Origin: Leptasterias polaris
Taxonomy: Eukaryota > Echinodermata > Asteroidea > Forcipulatida > Asteriidae
Reading direction: 5' to 3'
NCBI GenBank assembly: GCA_037783415.1
Contig: JAZGTN010000047.1
Location: 3,162,001-3,226,000, forward strand
Length of the DNA: 64,000 bases
Shown: piece by piece, positions 1-13,350 of the stretch
How positions within the stretch are numbered: the stretch's first letter is position 1
Layout: every line of letters starts with the position of its first letter
Notes under the pieces: generated by a model
Database searches by the model: none
What the model was told of the DNA's origin: nothing
The model's input: the letters and a program-made list of their open reading frames with translations, nothing else
Translations under genes and position numbers: made by a program

Positions 1-855
1 ACGCGTTGGAGTTTTTGAATTTGTGATTCTGGTAATCGATCCGATGACCGATTGAGCCTAAAATTTCACAGGTTTGTTAAGTAAAGATACTGGTCTTCGA
101 CATTTACCAAACGTATACACTTTTTTTGAGAAAATAACACCAACATCAATATTGAAGTTCCCTTACAGTACCAGAACCTATTTCCATCTAAGGCAAAATA
201 AATATAAAAACACGTTTAGCGTCCTGCCTTAAAAAAAAAATATTAAAACTAAAAAAAGAGGCTGCCTCTCAAAAGGAAGCGGGTGGTGACGCTAAAAATG
301 TGTTTTTTTTTTTTCCTAAAATGATGTTGACAAACTCCATGAAAAGATCCTGCAAACCATCGCTGCTTATTTTGATTGCCCGATACGAACGTACACAAAA
401 TTCCAAACAAAATATCAAAAAGAAAAATCTTGTAAAACGTTGTTTCAACTAAAACATGATCATCGAGTTCAACGGAAATTGAGATTAATTTTTACAAAAC
501 ATTGATAAAATGTCCCTTTAAAATTTAGTTGGAAGAGCTTTGCCACGTTCCATTCCTTTACATTTTAATTCGGATAGCAAAAACAATGGATCTGGTCATT
601 CCAAAACAATAAATTTTGCGCCACACAAATTCAATGCCGTTTTGATTGAATATCAACCAAATTCAGGAATGAACTAAACCAATTGCACTTGAAGGGTAGC
701 AAAAACAGTGGTATTTACACAAAATAACATAAAGTTGGAGACTTACTTGATAGCTCTATCTATGGGAAAATGAGTGAATTCAAAACCGAATTCGACATTG
801 AAACCCCTCGGCAAATTTAACCGACAAACGCATCCGATATGGTATAAAGGATCCA

Positions 856-1032
856 GGGCCCAATTTCATGGAGCTGATTAAGCAGAAAAATACTTATTTT
901 CAGTGAGCAGGATACCAGTCACACTTTTGTTGGAAGGACATTGTGTTTTGACTGGTAACCTTATTCTTGTGAGCACTTTTTTGTTGTGCTCAGCTACTTG
1001 TTGTGCTTAAGCAGCTCTATGAAATGTTGGCC
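856..1032. mobile_element. GGGCCC-ended MITE-like element (copy in unit 1)
   Basis: The left end reads GGGCCCAATTTCATGGAGCTG and the right end (GCAGCTCTATGAAATGTTGGCC) is its imperfect reverse complement, spaced ~130 bp apart. The same ends occur at 7312-7488 and 33833-34079. No coding capacity. Confidence 0.65.
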
Positions 1033-1759
1033 AAGTACAAAACCCACTTTGCGGTCTATCTTTCTGGTTGTTTATTTACATTTTTTCTAGTGCAAGAAAA
1101 AGCAGCAGATACACGATGCTTGGCGAGTCCTTTTAAAAATATTATGAGCAGTCAGTCGATCAATGAGTCTGGCTTCGCGCTGTTTGCTTTACCTTGACGG
1201 ATCATCTAACTCTGAGAACCACTTGCGTTTCAATTAGATCCTCATGAATATGTTGTTTATGTAAATACCTGAGAAATTACAAGAAATTAGCTTTTGGCGA
1301 AAGGTATAGCTGTTCAATAAGCAGACGAGACGCCATTGGTACATTACCACTTAAATATCTCTTATTTCAAGACGGGGTGGCATTGACTTGTTATTTTTGT
1401 TTTCTTCTTTAATAAGTTAACAATAACCCGCTTCTTCAAAGCTACCATCTCCTTCAGAACTAGATCACGACATTATAAGCTCAAATATTAAAGGTGGTTA
1501 ATTTACTTGTTAATCAAAAAATTCATTAACATTAAAAGTGTTATACTTCAAAATAATCAACTATTAACATTGGTAATTATTGGACTGTTTGTCAAACTGG
1601 TAAAACAAATACTGGAAAAACGAACGGACGCTGTGATTTTTCCCCCTAAATTTACGGACTCCATGCAACTTTTCCCGTATCCACATTTTTACGGACCAGT
1701 TTCCGTAAAAGGTATCCGTAAAAATACAAATATTTCTTACAGTGTAAGATCATAAAAGT

Positions 1760-2335
1760 GTACTCAAACTGTGTTCACACTTGGGCTATCCTAAAAAATC
1801 GAAATGTGTTGAAACAAATCACACTTTCATAAAGTCAGTGCCAACACTTGTGTTTACACTGTCGGCCAAGGGGAGGAATATCTAAAAAATATCACAGTGT
1901 GTTCACACAGTGGATTGACAGACAATCACACTGTCACTAAGTGAACCAAGACTGTGTGCACACTGTGGGCCAGGGGAGGAACATTTGAAAATATCACAGT
2001 GTGTTCACACTGTGGATTGACAGACAATCACACTGTCATAAAGTGTGCCCACACTGTGTGCCACGAGAGGAATATTGAAAAATATCACAGTGTGCTTACA
2101 AAGTGGATTGACAGACAATCACATTGTCATGAAGTGTGCCCATACTTTGTGTGCACTGTGGGCTACAAGAGGAATATTTGAAAATATCATGGTGTTTTCA
2201 CACTGTTGATTGACAGACAATCACACTGTCATTACGTGTGCACACATGTGGGCACGGGGAGGAATATTTGAAAATGTCACAGTGTGTTCACACTGTGGAT
2301 TGACAGACAGTCACGCTCTCATAGAGTGTGCATTA
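1760..2335. repeat. 90-103-bp minisatellite (unit 1)
   Basis: Five to six tandem units are recognised by a GGGAGGAATATTTGAAAA-like block followed by CACAGTGTGTTCACAC and GATTGACAGACAATCACAC. The GGAGGA anchor recurs at about 1871, 1974, 2065, 2167 and 2257, so spacing alternates near 103, 91, 102 and 90 bp. CACACTGTG/CACAGTGTG pairs make each unit partly self-complementary. Confidence 0.88.
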
Positions 2336-5204
2336 TAAGTGTTTTTTAAACTAATTTTTAGTGACTCCGAAGACCAATTAAGCTTGAATTTTTACAGGTT
2401 TGATATTTCCTGTAAATGTTGGATTCAATCAAGCACGGATACTCTGATCACTGGCGTGCAGAAGGGGACGCGGGCGAGAGACCCCTCCCCCCCGTCATGA
2501 GATAGGAAACATGCACGAAATAATGAATAGTTTGATACATTAAATAGCCCCCAGTCCAATTATGTCAAAGTTGCCCGCGCCCTTTTGAAGCATTGCCCAA
2601 ATTTCCCCTGTTGATTTAATACATATTAATAAGCTTTTTGGGGGGGCTTTTTTTTGTATTAATTAAATTTGCATTATTCTCTCTAACAAAATACATTTAA
2701 CCAACCCGTCAGTGATTTGTGGTTACCATAGTTGTATTAAAAAACACAAGCGAGTTTTGAGATAATCTCAAGTGAAAGGCGACTTGTCTTGTATTAATGT
2801 CAGAAGTGGTCATCTATCTGAATGTAAAAATGAAAAATATTTGTTTGCAAACTCCGTTATGAAGTCGGAACAGCTATTGCTATCGTCAAGATTAGTGTAT
2901 AGGTCATTCCATGCCAACTTTCCTAGGAATCAACCGTGACCGACTCTGATTATTTTCTTAATTTGTTTAAAGAACCCTCTATATGTGTTATGAAGACACG
3001 CAGAAACAATCTCCAAATCTTTTTCGTTTTTAAGAATACCACCCCTTCATTAATGTAGCCCTGATTTGTTTTCCCCAAATGCTGCATCGGTGAGTTTTTT
3101 GGCAATTTCAGAGGCTCATATTTCAAAATCAAGATAAGATATACTCCTGATAATTAATATTGATGATGACTGGTGCCCAAATTATCAAAATCTATCGTCA
3201 CAATAGGTGTCTAAAACATTTACATTTTGTGTGATGGGGCCCCCAAAACCTAAAATTGTACTGACGAGAGGGACTTTTTGTAAATTTTGACATAAAATGT
3301 CAGTTTGCTTTTAATATAATATGACATATGGGTAATGTATGAGTGCCCGCCCCCAAGCAAGGAAAGACTAATCACAGATTCACTAGGTGTTTGGCAGGGG
3401 TGGAAATATGTGGGCCCAGTGTAGAAAACGCCCAAAATACCCTTTGATTCTATTGTTTTTTTTTAGGCGTGGTACATTACTCAATGACTTGGCAATTTTG
3501 TTTTTCTGCAAACACTGCATAATGGGCTGTGTTTGTAAGACAATTTATTTTGGCTTCTTGAATTCTTCATGGTAAAATACAATATTTTGTAAGATGCATA
3601 ATTTGCATCATTTGTTGTACATACTAGCATATTGTGTGGTCTTTACGGAGAATTTACTACACCACTAAATGTCTCTAGATTATTCTGAGTATTGTTTATG
3701 CCACCAATGTCTGTATTGCTCCAAACCAGAGTGTATTGGACTTTTAATTGGCCTCTTTAACATAGCACATACATGTATGTACATGTATGTGTAAGTACAT
3801 GTACATGTACACAACTATCAACGAGGTTGTTGTTTTTCCTACACCAAACAATTTCTTAAGTCTGTCTGATCAGTCTGGTTCGGCTGCACATGTTCACCAT
3901 AATAACAATCTTCTCTCTACTCCGGTGTCTTGCAGTATGAGTGTCATCTGATGTAAAACTATAGTAAATACAAATATTGGATGCCTGTGAGTATACTCAC
4001 AAGGTGAGATCTCGACTAGCCATACTCATGTTGGCGCACAAGCTTACGTGCACGCAATCAATATACATATACGCACTGAATATAAAATCTTCAGTATACA
4101 CAAAAGTTAGCTGCAAAGTGCCCCAGGTGTCCTATATTGTTTAGTATAGGACTCCTATATTAACTTTTGGAGTGTAGGATCAGTGTATGGTAAAATAAAG
4201 TATGACACATGTGACTTTGTGTTCCACCAACCAAATGACAAGTATCTACAAGTGCAGAGTCATGTAAACTGTGTACATGTATGTTGGAACAACACTCATT
4301 CACACCCTGATAATGGTTGGCACAAGTATACGGCCACAAGTATGTATGAAGACTAGCAGTGTTTATAATATTATATTTTACATTGCCTCCATATACCTTA
4401 CTTTCAATTAATTCACATGGTCAGTAGCATTACACTACTGTAGGTTTAACCATGGTTTAACACAAACTGCAATTAAGAAATAAAAGCAGCTTTAAAATGT
4501 TAGCAAAACAAACATCATGGAAATGTTGTTTTATTCTTTTGTTTTTTCAATGATGCCAGAGAATTCTTTTAAATTGCTGAAGGTCAATGTAAAAGCTGGC
4601 CAAACACTTGGTAGGGATATGAGAGAGTAATTCATACAAGCACTGACAATATTTGAAGGACCCGTGAATGTGAGACATTGCACATAATCTCAAATAATAT
4701 CACTTTTCACAAGTTGTGTGTTATTTTAATGCATCTTTGTATTGTTTTTATTAGACTTCAAGAACTTGTTTACAACCTTTTCATGATAAACATGATAAAG
4801 GCATGTTTTACTTGTAGAAATTTGCACTGGGCACCTTAAACTGCAACAGTGTTTTGTTCTCCACAGTCAATTCAGTTGTTTAAAATTCCAATTACTGTTT
4901 CCTTTTGGTCATAATGCATAGTATCACAATTGAAACTATGATTGCAAGATACACTGGACTTATAACCAAAACTTTTCAAATGGATTTATATTGTGTCTGT
5001 TCGGACCTATGCACAGTCCAAACACAGAAGTAAGACATTATTTGGTGTAGGAATCACAACTACCTTGTTGATATTGAGTACATGGTAATGCGTAATTAGG
5101 CTAATTGAAAGTCTAATAAACTATGTTTAGGGGCAATAACAACATTGGTTGCATAAACATTAGTCTGAGTAGCATGGATACACTCAGGGTATGTGAATTG
5201 AAGG

Positions 5205-5812
5205 ATTAATTAGCTGTTCCGACCTAGCTGTCGGAACAGCTATTGTTTTCGTCGAGATTATTATTAGCTGTTCCGACCTAGCTGTCGGAACAGCTATTGT
5301 TTTCGTCAAAATTTTTCTTATTATTAGCTGTTCCGACCTACTGGCGGAACAGCTATTGTTTTCGTCGAGATTTTTAGCTGTTCCGACCTAGCTGTCGGAA
5401 CAGCTATTGTTTTCGTCGAGATTTTTATTATTAGCTGTTCCGACCTAGCTGTCGGAACAGCTATTGTTTTCGTCAAAATTTTCTTATTATTAGCTGTTCC
5501 GACCTACTGGCGGAACAGATATTGTTTTCGTCGAGATTTTTAGCTGTTCCGACCTAGCTGTCGGAACAGCTATTGTTTTCGTCGAGATTTGTATTATTAG
5601 CTGTTCCGACCTAGCTGTCGGAACAGCTATTGTTTTCGTCGACATTTTTATTAGCTGTTCCGACCTAGCTGTCGGAACAGCTATTGTTTTCGTCGAGATT
5701 ATTAGCTGTTCCGACCTAGCTGTCGGAACAGCTATTGTTTTCGTCGAGATTTTTATTAGCTGTTCCGACCTAGCTGTCGGAACAGCTATTGTTTTCGTCG
5801 AGATTTATATTA
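5205..5812. repeat. Hairpin satellite array, 11 units
   Basis: Eleven head-to-tail units of about 49-62 bp. Each holds AGCTGTTCCGAC, a 6-base CTAGCT centre and GTCGGAACAGCT, a perfect 12-bp inverted repeat, followed by TATTGTTTTCGTCGAGATTTTT or a TCAAAATTTTTC variant. Two units have CTACTGGC instead of CTAGCTGTC. The order of normal, CTACTGGC and normal types occurs twice in a row (about 5264-5430 and 5432-5596), a higher-order repeat of about 165 bp. Confidence 0.92.
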
Positions 5813-6113
5813 GGCCTATATTTCTTATACTTGTTTCCGCCTAAATCCCATAGCATTTGCACACGTTTTTTGTATACAGGTAATATCCTAGAGCGTAATA
5901 CGAAAGAGTGAGATCATTATATCAAATCGAAGCTTAGTACATGAACTTGACTTTTAATGATTTTTTTTATTTTTTATTATTAATTAATTAGCCACTTAAC
6001 AGCGAGGTGAATATTTAATTAGCCAACCTTGTTAGCACCATATCTCAAAAAGTATAGCCCCGATCGTCAAACTTTTTTCTGTTTTAGACTTCTGGTATAC
6101 TGCAGATGTGCTT

Positions 6114-6250
6114 TTTGGCATTTGTGGGTGAGTGTTAGGACTTTGAAAACTATCCGTGATTTAACAGGTAGCCAGTGGAGATTGCGAAGGATTGGAGTGA
6201 TAGGTTCAAGTGATCGGGTTCTAGTGATGAGTCTGGCTGCTGAATTTTGT
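6114..6250. other. Junction between the two 6.2-kb copies
   Basis: These ~137 bases lie between the tail of copy 1 and the start of copy 2 and do not follow the tail at the end of copy 2. They contain a short open stretch (part of a 79-codon frame at 6029-6268) that resembles decayed repeat-derived coding, but no motif can be named. Confidence 0.5.
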
Positions 6251-7311
6251 ACGCGTTGGAGTTTTTGAATTTGTGATTCTGGTAATCGATCCGATGACCG
6301 ATTGAGCCTAAAATTTCACAGGTTTGTTAAGTAAAGATACTGGTCTTCGACATTTACCAAACGTATACACTTTTTTTGAGAAAATAACACCAACATCAAT
6401 ATTGAAGTTCCCTTACAGTACCAGAACCTATTTCCATCTAAGGCAAACTAAATATAAAAACACGTTTAGCGTCCTGCCTTAAAACAAAATATATATAAAA
6501 TAATATGATTTTTTTTATATATATATTTTTTTAATGGCCAACCGACTTATTTTTCAAGACAACCGGCCGGGCTATTTTTCTAGATAATTGCCAACCTTTT
6601 TCGGTTTGCTCTTTCGGTTTGCTCTTTCGGTGTGCTAAAGTCTAAACATACGATCTTACTTATTACAAACAAATTAAATCGTCAGAGATCGTTAAAACTT
6701 AAAAAAGAGGCTGCCTCTCAAAAGGAAGCGGGTGGTGACGCTAAAAATGTGGGTTTTTTTTTTTTTTTTTCCTAAAATGATGTTGACAAACTCCATGAAA
6801 AGATCCTGCAAACCATCGCTGCTTATTTTGATTGCCCGATACGAACGTACAAAAAATTCCAAACAAAATATCAAAAAGAAAAATCTTGTAAAACGTTGTT
6901 TCAACTAAAACATGATCATCGAGTTCAACGGAAATTGAGATTAATTTTTACAAAACATTGATAAAATGTCCCTTTAAAATTTATTTGGAAGAGCTTTGCC
7001 ACGTTCCATTCCTTTACATTTTAATTCGGATAGCAAAAACAATGGATCTGGTCATTCCAAAACAATAAATTTTGCGCCACACAAATTCAATGCCGTTTTG
7101 ATTGAATATCAACCAAATTCAGGAATGAACTAAACCAATTGCACTTGAAGGGTAGCAAAAACAGTGGTATTTACACAAAATAACATAAAGTTGGAGACTT
7201 ACTTGATAGCTCTATCTGTGGGAAAATGAGTGAATTCAAAACCGAATTCGACATTGGAACCCCTCGGCAAATTTAACCGACAAACGCATCCGATATGGTA
7301 TAAAGGATCCA

Positions 7312-7488
7312 GGGCCCAATTTCATGGAGCTGATTAAGCAGAAAAATACTTATTTTCAGTGAGCAGGATACCAGTCACACTTTTGTTCGAAGGACATTGT
7401 GTTTTGACTGGTAACCTTATTCTTGTCAGCACTTTTTTGTTGTGCTCAGCTACTTTTTGTGCTTAAGCAGCTCTATGAAATGTTGGCC
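7312..7488. mobile_element. GGGCCC-ended MITE-like element (copy in unit 2)
   Basis: This is the duplicate of the element at 856-1032, carried inside the second 6.2-kb unit. It has the same imperfect terminal inverted repeats. Confidence 0.65.
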
Positions 7489-8209
7489 AAGTACAAAGCC
7501 CACTTTGCGGTCTATCTTTCTGGTTGTTTATTTACATTTTTTCTAGTGCAAGAAAAAGCAGCAGATACACGATGCTTGGCGAGTCCTTTTAAAAATATTA
7601 TGAGCAGTCAGTCGATCAATGAGTCTGGCTTCGCGCTGTTTGCTTTACCTTGACGGATCATCTAACTCTGAGAACCATTTGCGTTTCAATTAGATCCTCA
7701 TGAATATGTTGTTTATGTAAATACCTGCGAAATTACAAGAAATTAGCTTTTGGCGAAAGGTATAGCTGTTCAATAAGCAGACGAGACGCCATTGGTACAT
7801 TACCACTTAATTATCTCTTATTTCAAGACGGGGTGGCATTGACATGTTATTTTTGTTTTCTTCTTTAATAAGTTAACAATAACCCGCTTCTTCAAAGCTA
7901 CCATCTCCTTCAGAACTAGATCACGACATTATAAGCTCAAATATTAAAGGTGGTTAATTTACTTGTTAATCAAAAAATTCATTAACATTAAAAGTGTTAT
8001 ACTTCAAAATAATCAACTATTAACATTGGTAATTATTGGACTGTTTGTCAAACTGGTAAAACAAATACTGGAAAAACGAACGGACGATGGGATTTTTCCC
8101 CCTAAATTTACGGACTCCATGCAACTTTTCCCGTATCCACATTTTTACGGACCAGTTTCCGTAAAAGGTATCCTTAAAAATACAAATATTTCTTACAGTG
8201 TAAGATCAT

Positions 8210-8790
8210 AAAAGTGTACTCAAACTGTGTTCACACTTGGGCTATCCTAAAAAATCGAAATGTGTTGAAACAAATCACACTTTCATAAAGTCAGTGCCAA
8301 CACTTGTGTTTACACTGTCGGCCAAGGGGAGGAATATCTAAAAAATATCACAGTGTGTTCACACAGTGGATTGACAGACAATCACACTGTCACTAAGTGA
8401 ACCAAGACTGTGTGCACACTGTGGGCCAGGGGAGGAACATTTGAAAATATCACAGTGTGTTCACACTCTGGATTGACAGACAATCACACTGTCATAAAGT
8501 GTGCCCACACTGTGTGCCACGAGAGGAATATTGAAAAATATCACAGTGTGCTTACAAAGTGGATTGACAGACAATCACATTGTCATGAAGTGTGCCCATA
8601 CTTTGTGTGCACTGTGGGCTACGAGAGGAATATTTGAAAATATCATGGTGTTTTCACACTGTGGATTGACAGACAATCACACTGTCATTACGTGTGCACA
8701 CATGTGGGCACGGGGAGGAATATTTGAAAATGTCACAGTGTGTTCACACTGTGGATTGACAGACAGTCACGCTCTCATAGAGTGTGCATT
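8210..8790. repeat. 90-103-bp minisatellite (unit 2)
   Basis: This is the copy of the 1760-2335 array in the second 6.2-kb unit, with the same unit count and a few substitutions. Short open frames across it are by-products of the repeat. Confidence 0.88.
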
Positions 8791-11689
8791 ATAAGTGTTT
8801 TTTAAACTAATTTTTAGTGACTCCGAAGACCAATTAAGCTTGAATTTTTACAGGTTTGATATTTCCTGTAAATGTTGGATTCAATCAAGCACGGATACTC
8901 TGATCACTGGCGTGCAGAAGGGGACGCGGGCGAGAGACCCCTCCCCCCCGTCATGAGATAGGAAACATGCACGAAATAAATGAATTGTTTGATACATTAA
9001 ATAGCCCCCAGTCCAATTATGTCAAAGTTGCCCGCGCCCTTTTGAAGCATTGCCCAAATTTCCCCTGTTGATTTAATACATATTAATAAGCTTTTTGGGG
9101 GGGGCTTTTTTTTTGTATTAATTAAATTTGCATTATTCTCTTTAACAAAATACATTTAACCAACCCGTCAGTGATTTGTGGTTACCATAGTTGTATTAAA
9201 AAACACAAGCGAGTTTTGAGATAATCTCAAGTGAAAGGCGACTTGTCTTGTATTAATGTCAGAAGTGGTCATCTATCTGAATGTAAAAATGAACAATATT
9301 TGTTTGCAAACTCCGTTATGAAGTCGGAACAGCTATTGCTGTCGTCAAGATTAGTGTATAGGTCATTCCATGCCAACTTTCCTAGGAATCGACCGTGACC
9401 GACTCTGATTATTTTCTTAATTTGTTTAAAGAACCCTCTGTATGTGTTATGAAGACACGCAGAAACAATCTACCAAATCTTTTTCGTTTTTAAGAATACC
9501 ACCCCTTCATTAATGTAGCCCTGATTTGTTTCCCCAAATGCTGCATCGGTGAGTTTTTTGGCAATTTCAGAGGCTCATATTTCAAAATCAAGATAAGATA
9601 TACCCCTGATAATTAATATTGATGATGACTGGTGCCCAAATTATCAAAATCTATCGTCACAATAGGTGTCTAAAACATTTACTTTTTGTGTGATGGGCCC
9701 CCAAAACCTAAAATTGTACTGACGAGAGGGACTTTTTGTAAATTTTGACATAAAATGTCAGTTTGCTTTTATATGACATATGGGTAATGTATGAGTGCCC
9801 GCCCCCAAGCAAGGAAAGACTAATCACAGATTCACTAGGTGTTTGGCAGGGGTGGAAATATGGGCCCAGTGTAGAAAACGCCCAAAATACCCTTTGATTC
9901 TATTGTTTTTTTTTTAGGCGTGGTACATTACTCAATGACTTGGCAATTTTGTTTTTCTGCAAACACTGCATATGGGCTGTGTTTGTTAGACAATTTATTT
10001 TGGCTTCTTGAATTCTTCATGGTCAAATACAATATTTTGTAAGATGCATAATTTGCATCATTTGTTGTACATACTAGCATATTGTGTGGTCTTTACGGAG
10101 AATTTACTACACCACTAAATGTCTCTAGATTATTCAGAGTATTGTTTATGCCACCAATGTCTGTATTGCTCCAAACCAGAGTGTATTGGACTTTTAATTG
10201 GCCTCTTTAACATAGCACATACATGTATGTACATGTACTGTATGTGTACATGTATGTGGACAAAATGTGTACATTCATGTACATGTACACAACTATCAAC
10301 GAGGTTGTTGTTATTCCTACACCAAACAATTTCTTAAGTCTGTCTGATCAGTCTGGTTCGGCTGCACATGTTCACAATAATAAAAATCTTCTCTCTACTC
10401 CGGTGTCTTGCAGTATGAGTGTCATCTGATGTAAAACTACAGTAAATACAAATATTGGATGCCTGTGAGTATACTCACAAGGTGAAATCTCGACTAGCCA
10501 TAATCATGTTGGCGCACAAGCTTACGTGCACGCAATCAATATATTTACGTACTCAATATAAAATCTTTAGTATACACAAAAGTTAGCTGCAAAGTGCCCC
10601 AGGTGTCCAATATTGTTTAGTTTAGGACTCCTATATTAACGTTTGGAGTGTAGGATCAGTGTATGGTAAAATAAAGTATGACACATGTGACTTTGTGTTC
10701 CACCAACCAAAGGACAAGTATCTACAAGTGCAGAGTCATGTAAACTGTGTACATGTATGTTGGAACAACACTCATTCACACCCTGATAATGGTTGGCACA
10801 AGTATACGGCCACAAGTATGTATGAAGACTAGCAGTGTTTATAATATTAGATTTTACATTGCCTCCATATACCTTACTTTCAATTAATTCACATGGTCAG
10901 TAGCATTACACTACTGTAGGTTTAACCATGATTTAACACAAACTGCAATTAAGACATAAAAGCAGCTTTAAAATGTGAGCAAAACAAACATCATGGAAAT
11001 GTTGTTTTATTATTTTGTTTTTTCAATGATGCCAGAAAATTCTTTTAAATTGCTGAAGGTCAATGTAAAAGCTGGCCAAACACTTGGTAGGGATATGAGA
11101 GAGTAATTCATACAAGCACTGACAATATTTGAAGGACCCGTGAATGTGAGACATTGCACATAATCTCAAATAATATCACTTCTCACAAGTTTTGTGTTCT
11201 TTTAATGCATCTTTGTATTGTTTTTATTAGACTTCAAGAACTTGTTTACAACCTTTTCATGATAAACATGATAAAGGCATGTTTTACTTGTAGAAATTTG
11301 CACTGGGCACCTTAAACTGCAACAGTGTTTTGTTCTCCACAGTCAATTCAGTTGTTTAAAATTCCAATTACTGTTTCCTTTTGGTCATAATGCATAGTAT
11401 CACAATTGAAACTATGATTGCAAGATACACTGGACTTATAACCAAAACTTTTCAAATTGATTTATATTGTGTCTGTTCGGACCTATGCACAGTCCAAACA
11501 CAGAAGTAAGACATTATTTGGTGTATGAATCACAACTACCTTGTTGATATTGAGTACATGGTAATGCGTAATAATATTAGGCTAATTGAAAGTCTAATAA
11601 ACTATGTTTAGGGGCAATAACAACATTGGTTGCATAAACATTAGTCTTAGTAGCATGGATACACTCAGGGTATGTGAATTGAAGGAATA

Positions 11690-12125
11690 ATTAGCTGTTC
11701 CGACCTAGCTGTCGGAACAGCTATTGTTTTCGTCGAGATTTTAATTTTTAGCTGTTCCGACCTAGCTGTCGGAACAGCTATTGTTTTCGTCGAGATTATT
11801 ATTAGCTGTTCCGACCTAGCTGTCGGAACAGCTATTGTTTTCGTCAACAAATTTCTTATTATTAGCTGTTCCGACCTAGGTGTCGGAACAGCTATTGTTT
11901 TCGTCAAAATTTTTCTTATTATTAGCTGTTCCGACCTACTAGCGGAACAGCTATTGTTTTCGTGGAGATTTTTAGCTGTTCCGACCTAGCTGTCGGAAAA
12001 GCTATTGTTTTCGTCGAGATTGTTATTATTAGCTGTTCCGACCTAGCTGTCGGAACAGCTATTGTTTTCGTCGAGATTTTTATTAGCTGTTCCGACATAG
12101 CTGTCGGAACAGCTTTTCGTCGAGA
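11690..12125. repeat. Hairpin satellite array, 8 units
   Basis: Same unit as at 5205-5812, with eight copies. It includes variants with CTAGGTGTC and CTACTAGCGG centres; the last unit has lost part of its spacer. Frames read from it on either strand are repeat translations, not genes. Confidence 0.92.
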
Positions 12126-12782
12126 TTTATATTATATTTCTTATACTTGTTTCCGCCTAAATCCCATAGCATTGCACACGTTTTTTGTATACAGGTAATA
12201 TCCTAGAGCGTAATACGAAAGAGTGAGATCATTATATCAAATCGAAGCTTAGTACATGAACTTGACTCTTAGGCCCCCTAATGAATTTTTGTTTTTAATT
12301 CTTAATTAATTAGCCACTTAACAGCGAGGTGAATATTTAATTAGCCAACCTTGTTAGCACCATATCTCAAAAAGTATAGCCCCGATCGTCAAACTTTTTT
12401 CTGTTTTAGACTTCTGGTATACTGCAGATGTGCTTGTTGGCCTAAAATTACGGACGACGTCACAATGACGTCATTTATTGCGCGTTTTCGCCCGTGTACA
12501 AAGCACATGGAGATAGGGAAAACAAATCCGACTTCTAAAAACATATTTTTTCAATTGGGCTCAAATTTAACGTCCTAGATTACACAAATATTTCTTAAAA
12601 CAAGAAAGATTATAGTGACGGTCAGTTTCAAAGCATCAAAACTTATTAAAACATTGTCAGTAGAAAAAACTCCCAAATTCTCAGGCAAATTGAACGCCAT
12701 GGGTACTCTGACTAGAATTTGATATGTGTTTATTAACGACAAGGAGTAAAATGTTCACCTTTTATTTTAAAGTAAAAAATGC

Positions 12783-12840
12783 ACCGTTAAACTCGTATAG
12801 CGCCCTTACAGATTGAGGGCGCTATATGAGTTTAACAGTG
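12783..12840. repeat. 24-bp-arm hairpin
   Basis: The arms ACCGTTAAACTCGTATAGCG.. and ..CGCTATATGAGTTTAACAGT pair over 24 bp with three mismatches around a 10-base loop. The sequence is absent from the paralogous family X copy near 39.55 kb, so it may be a small insertion. Confidence 0.7.
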
Positions 12841-13077
12841 ATTTTTCTTGGGTTTCGTAGACTCGTTGAAGTCCTAAACCCATTTATGACCCGTGTTGTT
12901 GACGTTTTTGTAGAATATACATAGAGTCATAATTCCTGTCGCCGACTGACACAAGTCTACGTTCATTCACAAGAATCGAAAAGAATTTGTCTTGCTATCA
13001 CGTGTAATCAGATAGTTATTCAGATTTCAGCGTGGACGTAAAGAATATGAGCACCGTTTTCTTGCCGATGTTTCGGG

Positions 13078-13350
13078 GTGGCAGACTTGTCTGCGCTTGG
13101 GTCCCGTTCGCCGGAAAACGATATGTTAAAAATTTCTTGTGCAAAGGCATTACTTCACGAAACCGCGATGTATCAGTTACAAAACTTGATGGCGCTTGCA
13201 ATAAAGCAATCAAAAGAGCTGATTGAGGAAAGGTGTGGTAAAGAGAAATTAGTTTTTCCATGGCTAAACGGTCAGTGTTGGATTTGGGTGTGTGAAGAGA
13301 CAAAATTACAATACAATCGTATCCCATATGAATTTACTGTTTTAGCCTAA
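13078..13350 (+). pseudogene. Possible coding remnant inside family X
   Basis: A 90-codon frame contains blocks (RSPENDM, CAKALLHETAM, KELIEERCGKEKL, FPWLNGQCWIW) that also appear at 39823-40020 as RSPENHM, ANALLREIAM, KELIKERCRKEKL and FPWLNSQCWIW. In the second copy the frame is broken by stops and a shift. Amino-acid changes are not obviously rarer than expected for neutral decay, so it may be a decayed element protein or chance. I do not recognise the family. A frame on the other strand over the same bases is discounted. Confidence 0.3.

Larger units (their letters stand above)
1..6113. repeat. Tandem ~6.2-kb repeat unit, copy 1 (left end cut by window)
   Basis: Position 1 onward matches 6251 onward almost base for base, to about 6113 here and 12432 in the second copy. 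Differences are scattered substitutions, small indels, a ~200-bp segment missing near 240, and satellite copy number. The unit carries a GGGCCC-ended small element, a 90-103-bp minisatellite, a long AT-rich stretch without recognisable coding (2340-5200), a hairpin satellite array and a tail found elsewhere in the window. No transposase or reverse transcriptase is visible. The short frames of about 60-80 codons are not conserved motifs and are treated as chance. Confidence 0.93.
6251..12432. repeat. Tandem ~6.2-kb repeat unit, copy 2
   Basis: This is the second copy of the unit. It starts with the same bases as window position 1. It carries an extra ~200-bp AT-rich segment (about 6485-6705) absent from copy 1. 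Its hairpin satellite has 8 units against 11 in copy 1. Homology with copy 1 stops inside the tail at about 12432, where copy 1 runs into a different ~140-bp junction sequence (6114-6250). High similarity means a recent duplication or an assembly artefact. No gene is supported inside; 8800-11690 is AT-rich with no recognisable coding. Confidence 0.93.

Noticed and set aside
1760..2335. CRISPR-like array
   Set aside because: Units are whole-length tandem repeats without unique spacers, in an intron-bearing eukaryotic sequence.
11665..12198. Frames with TKTIAVPTARSEQL or SCSDLAVGTAIVFVEI repeats
   Set aside because: They are translations of the hairpin satellite on either strand.
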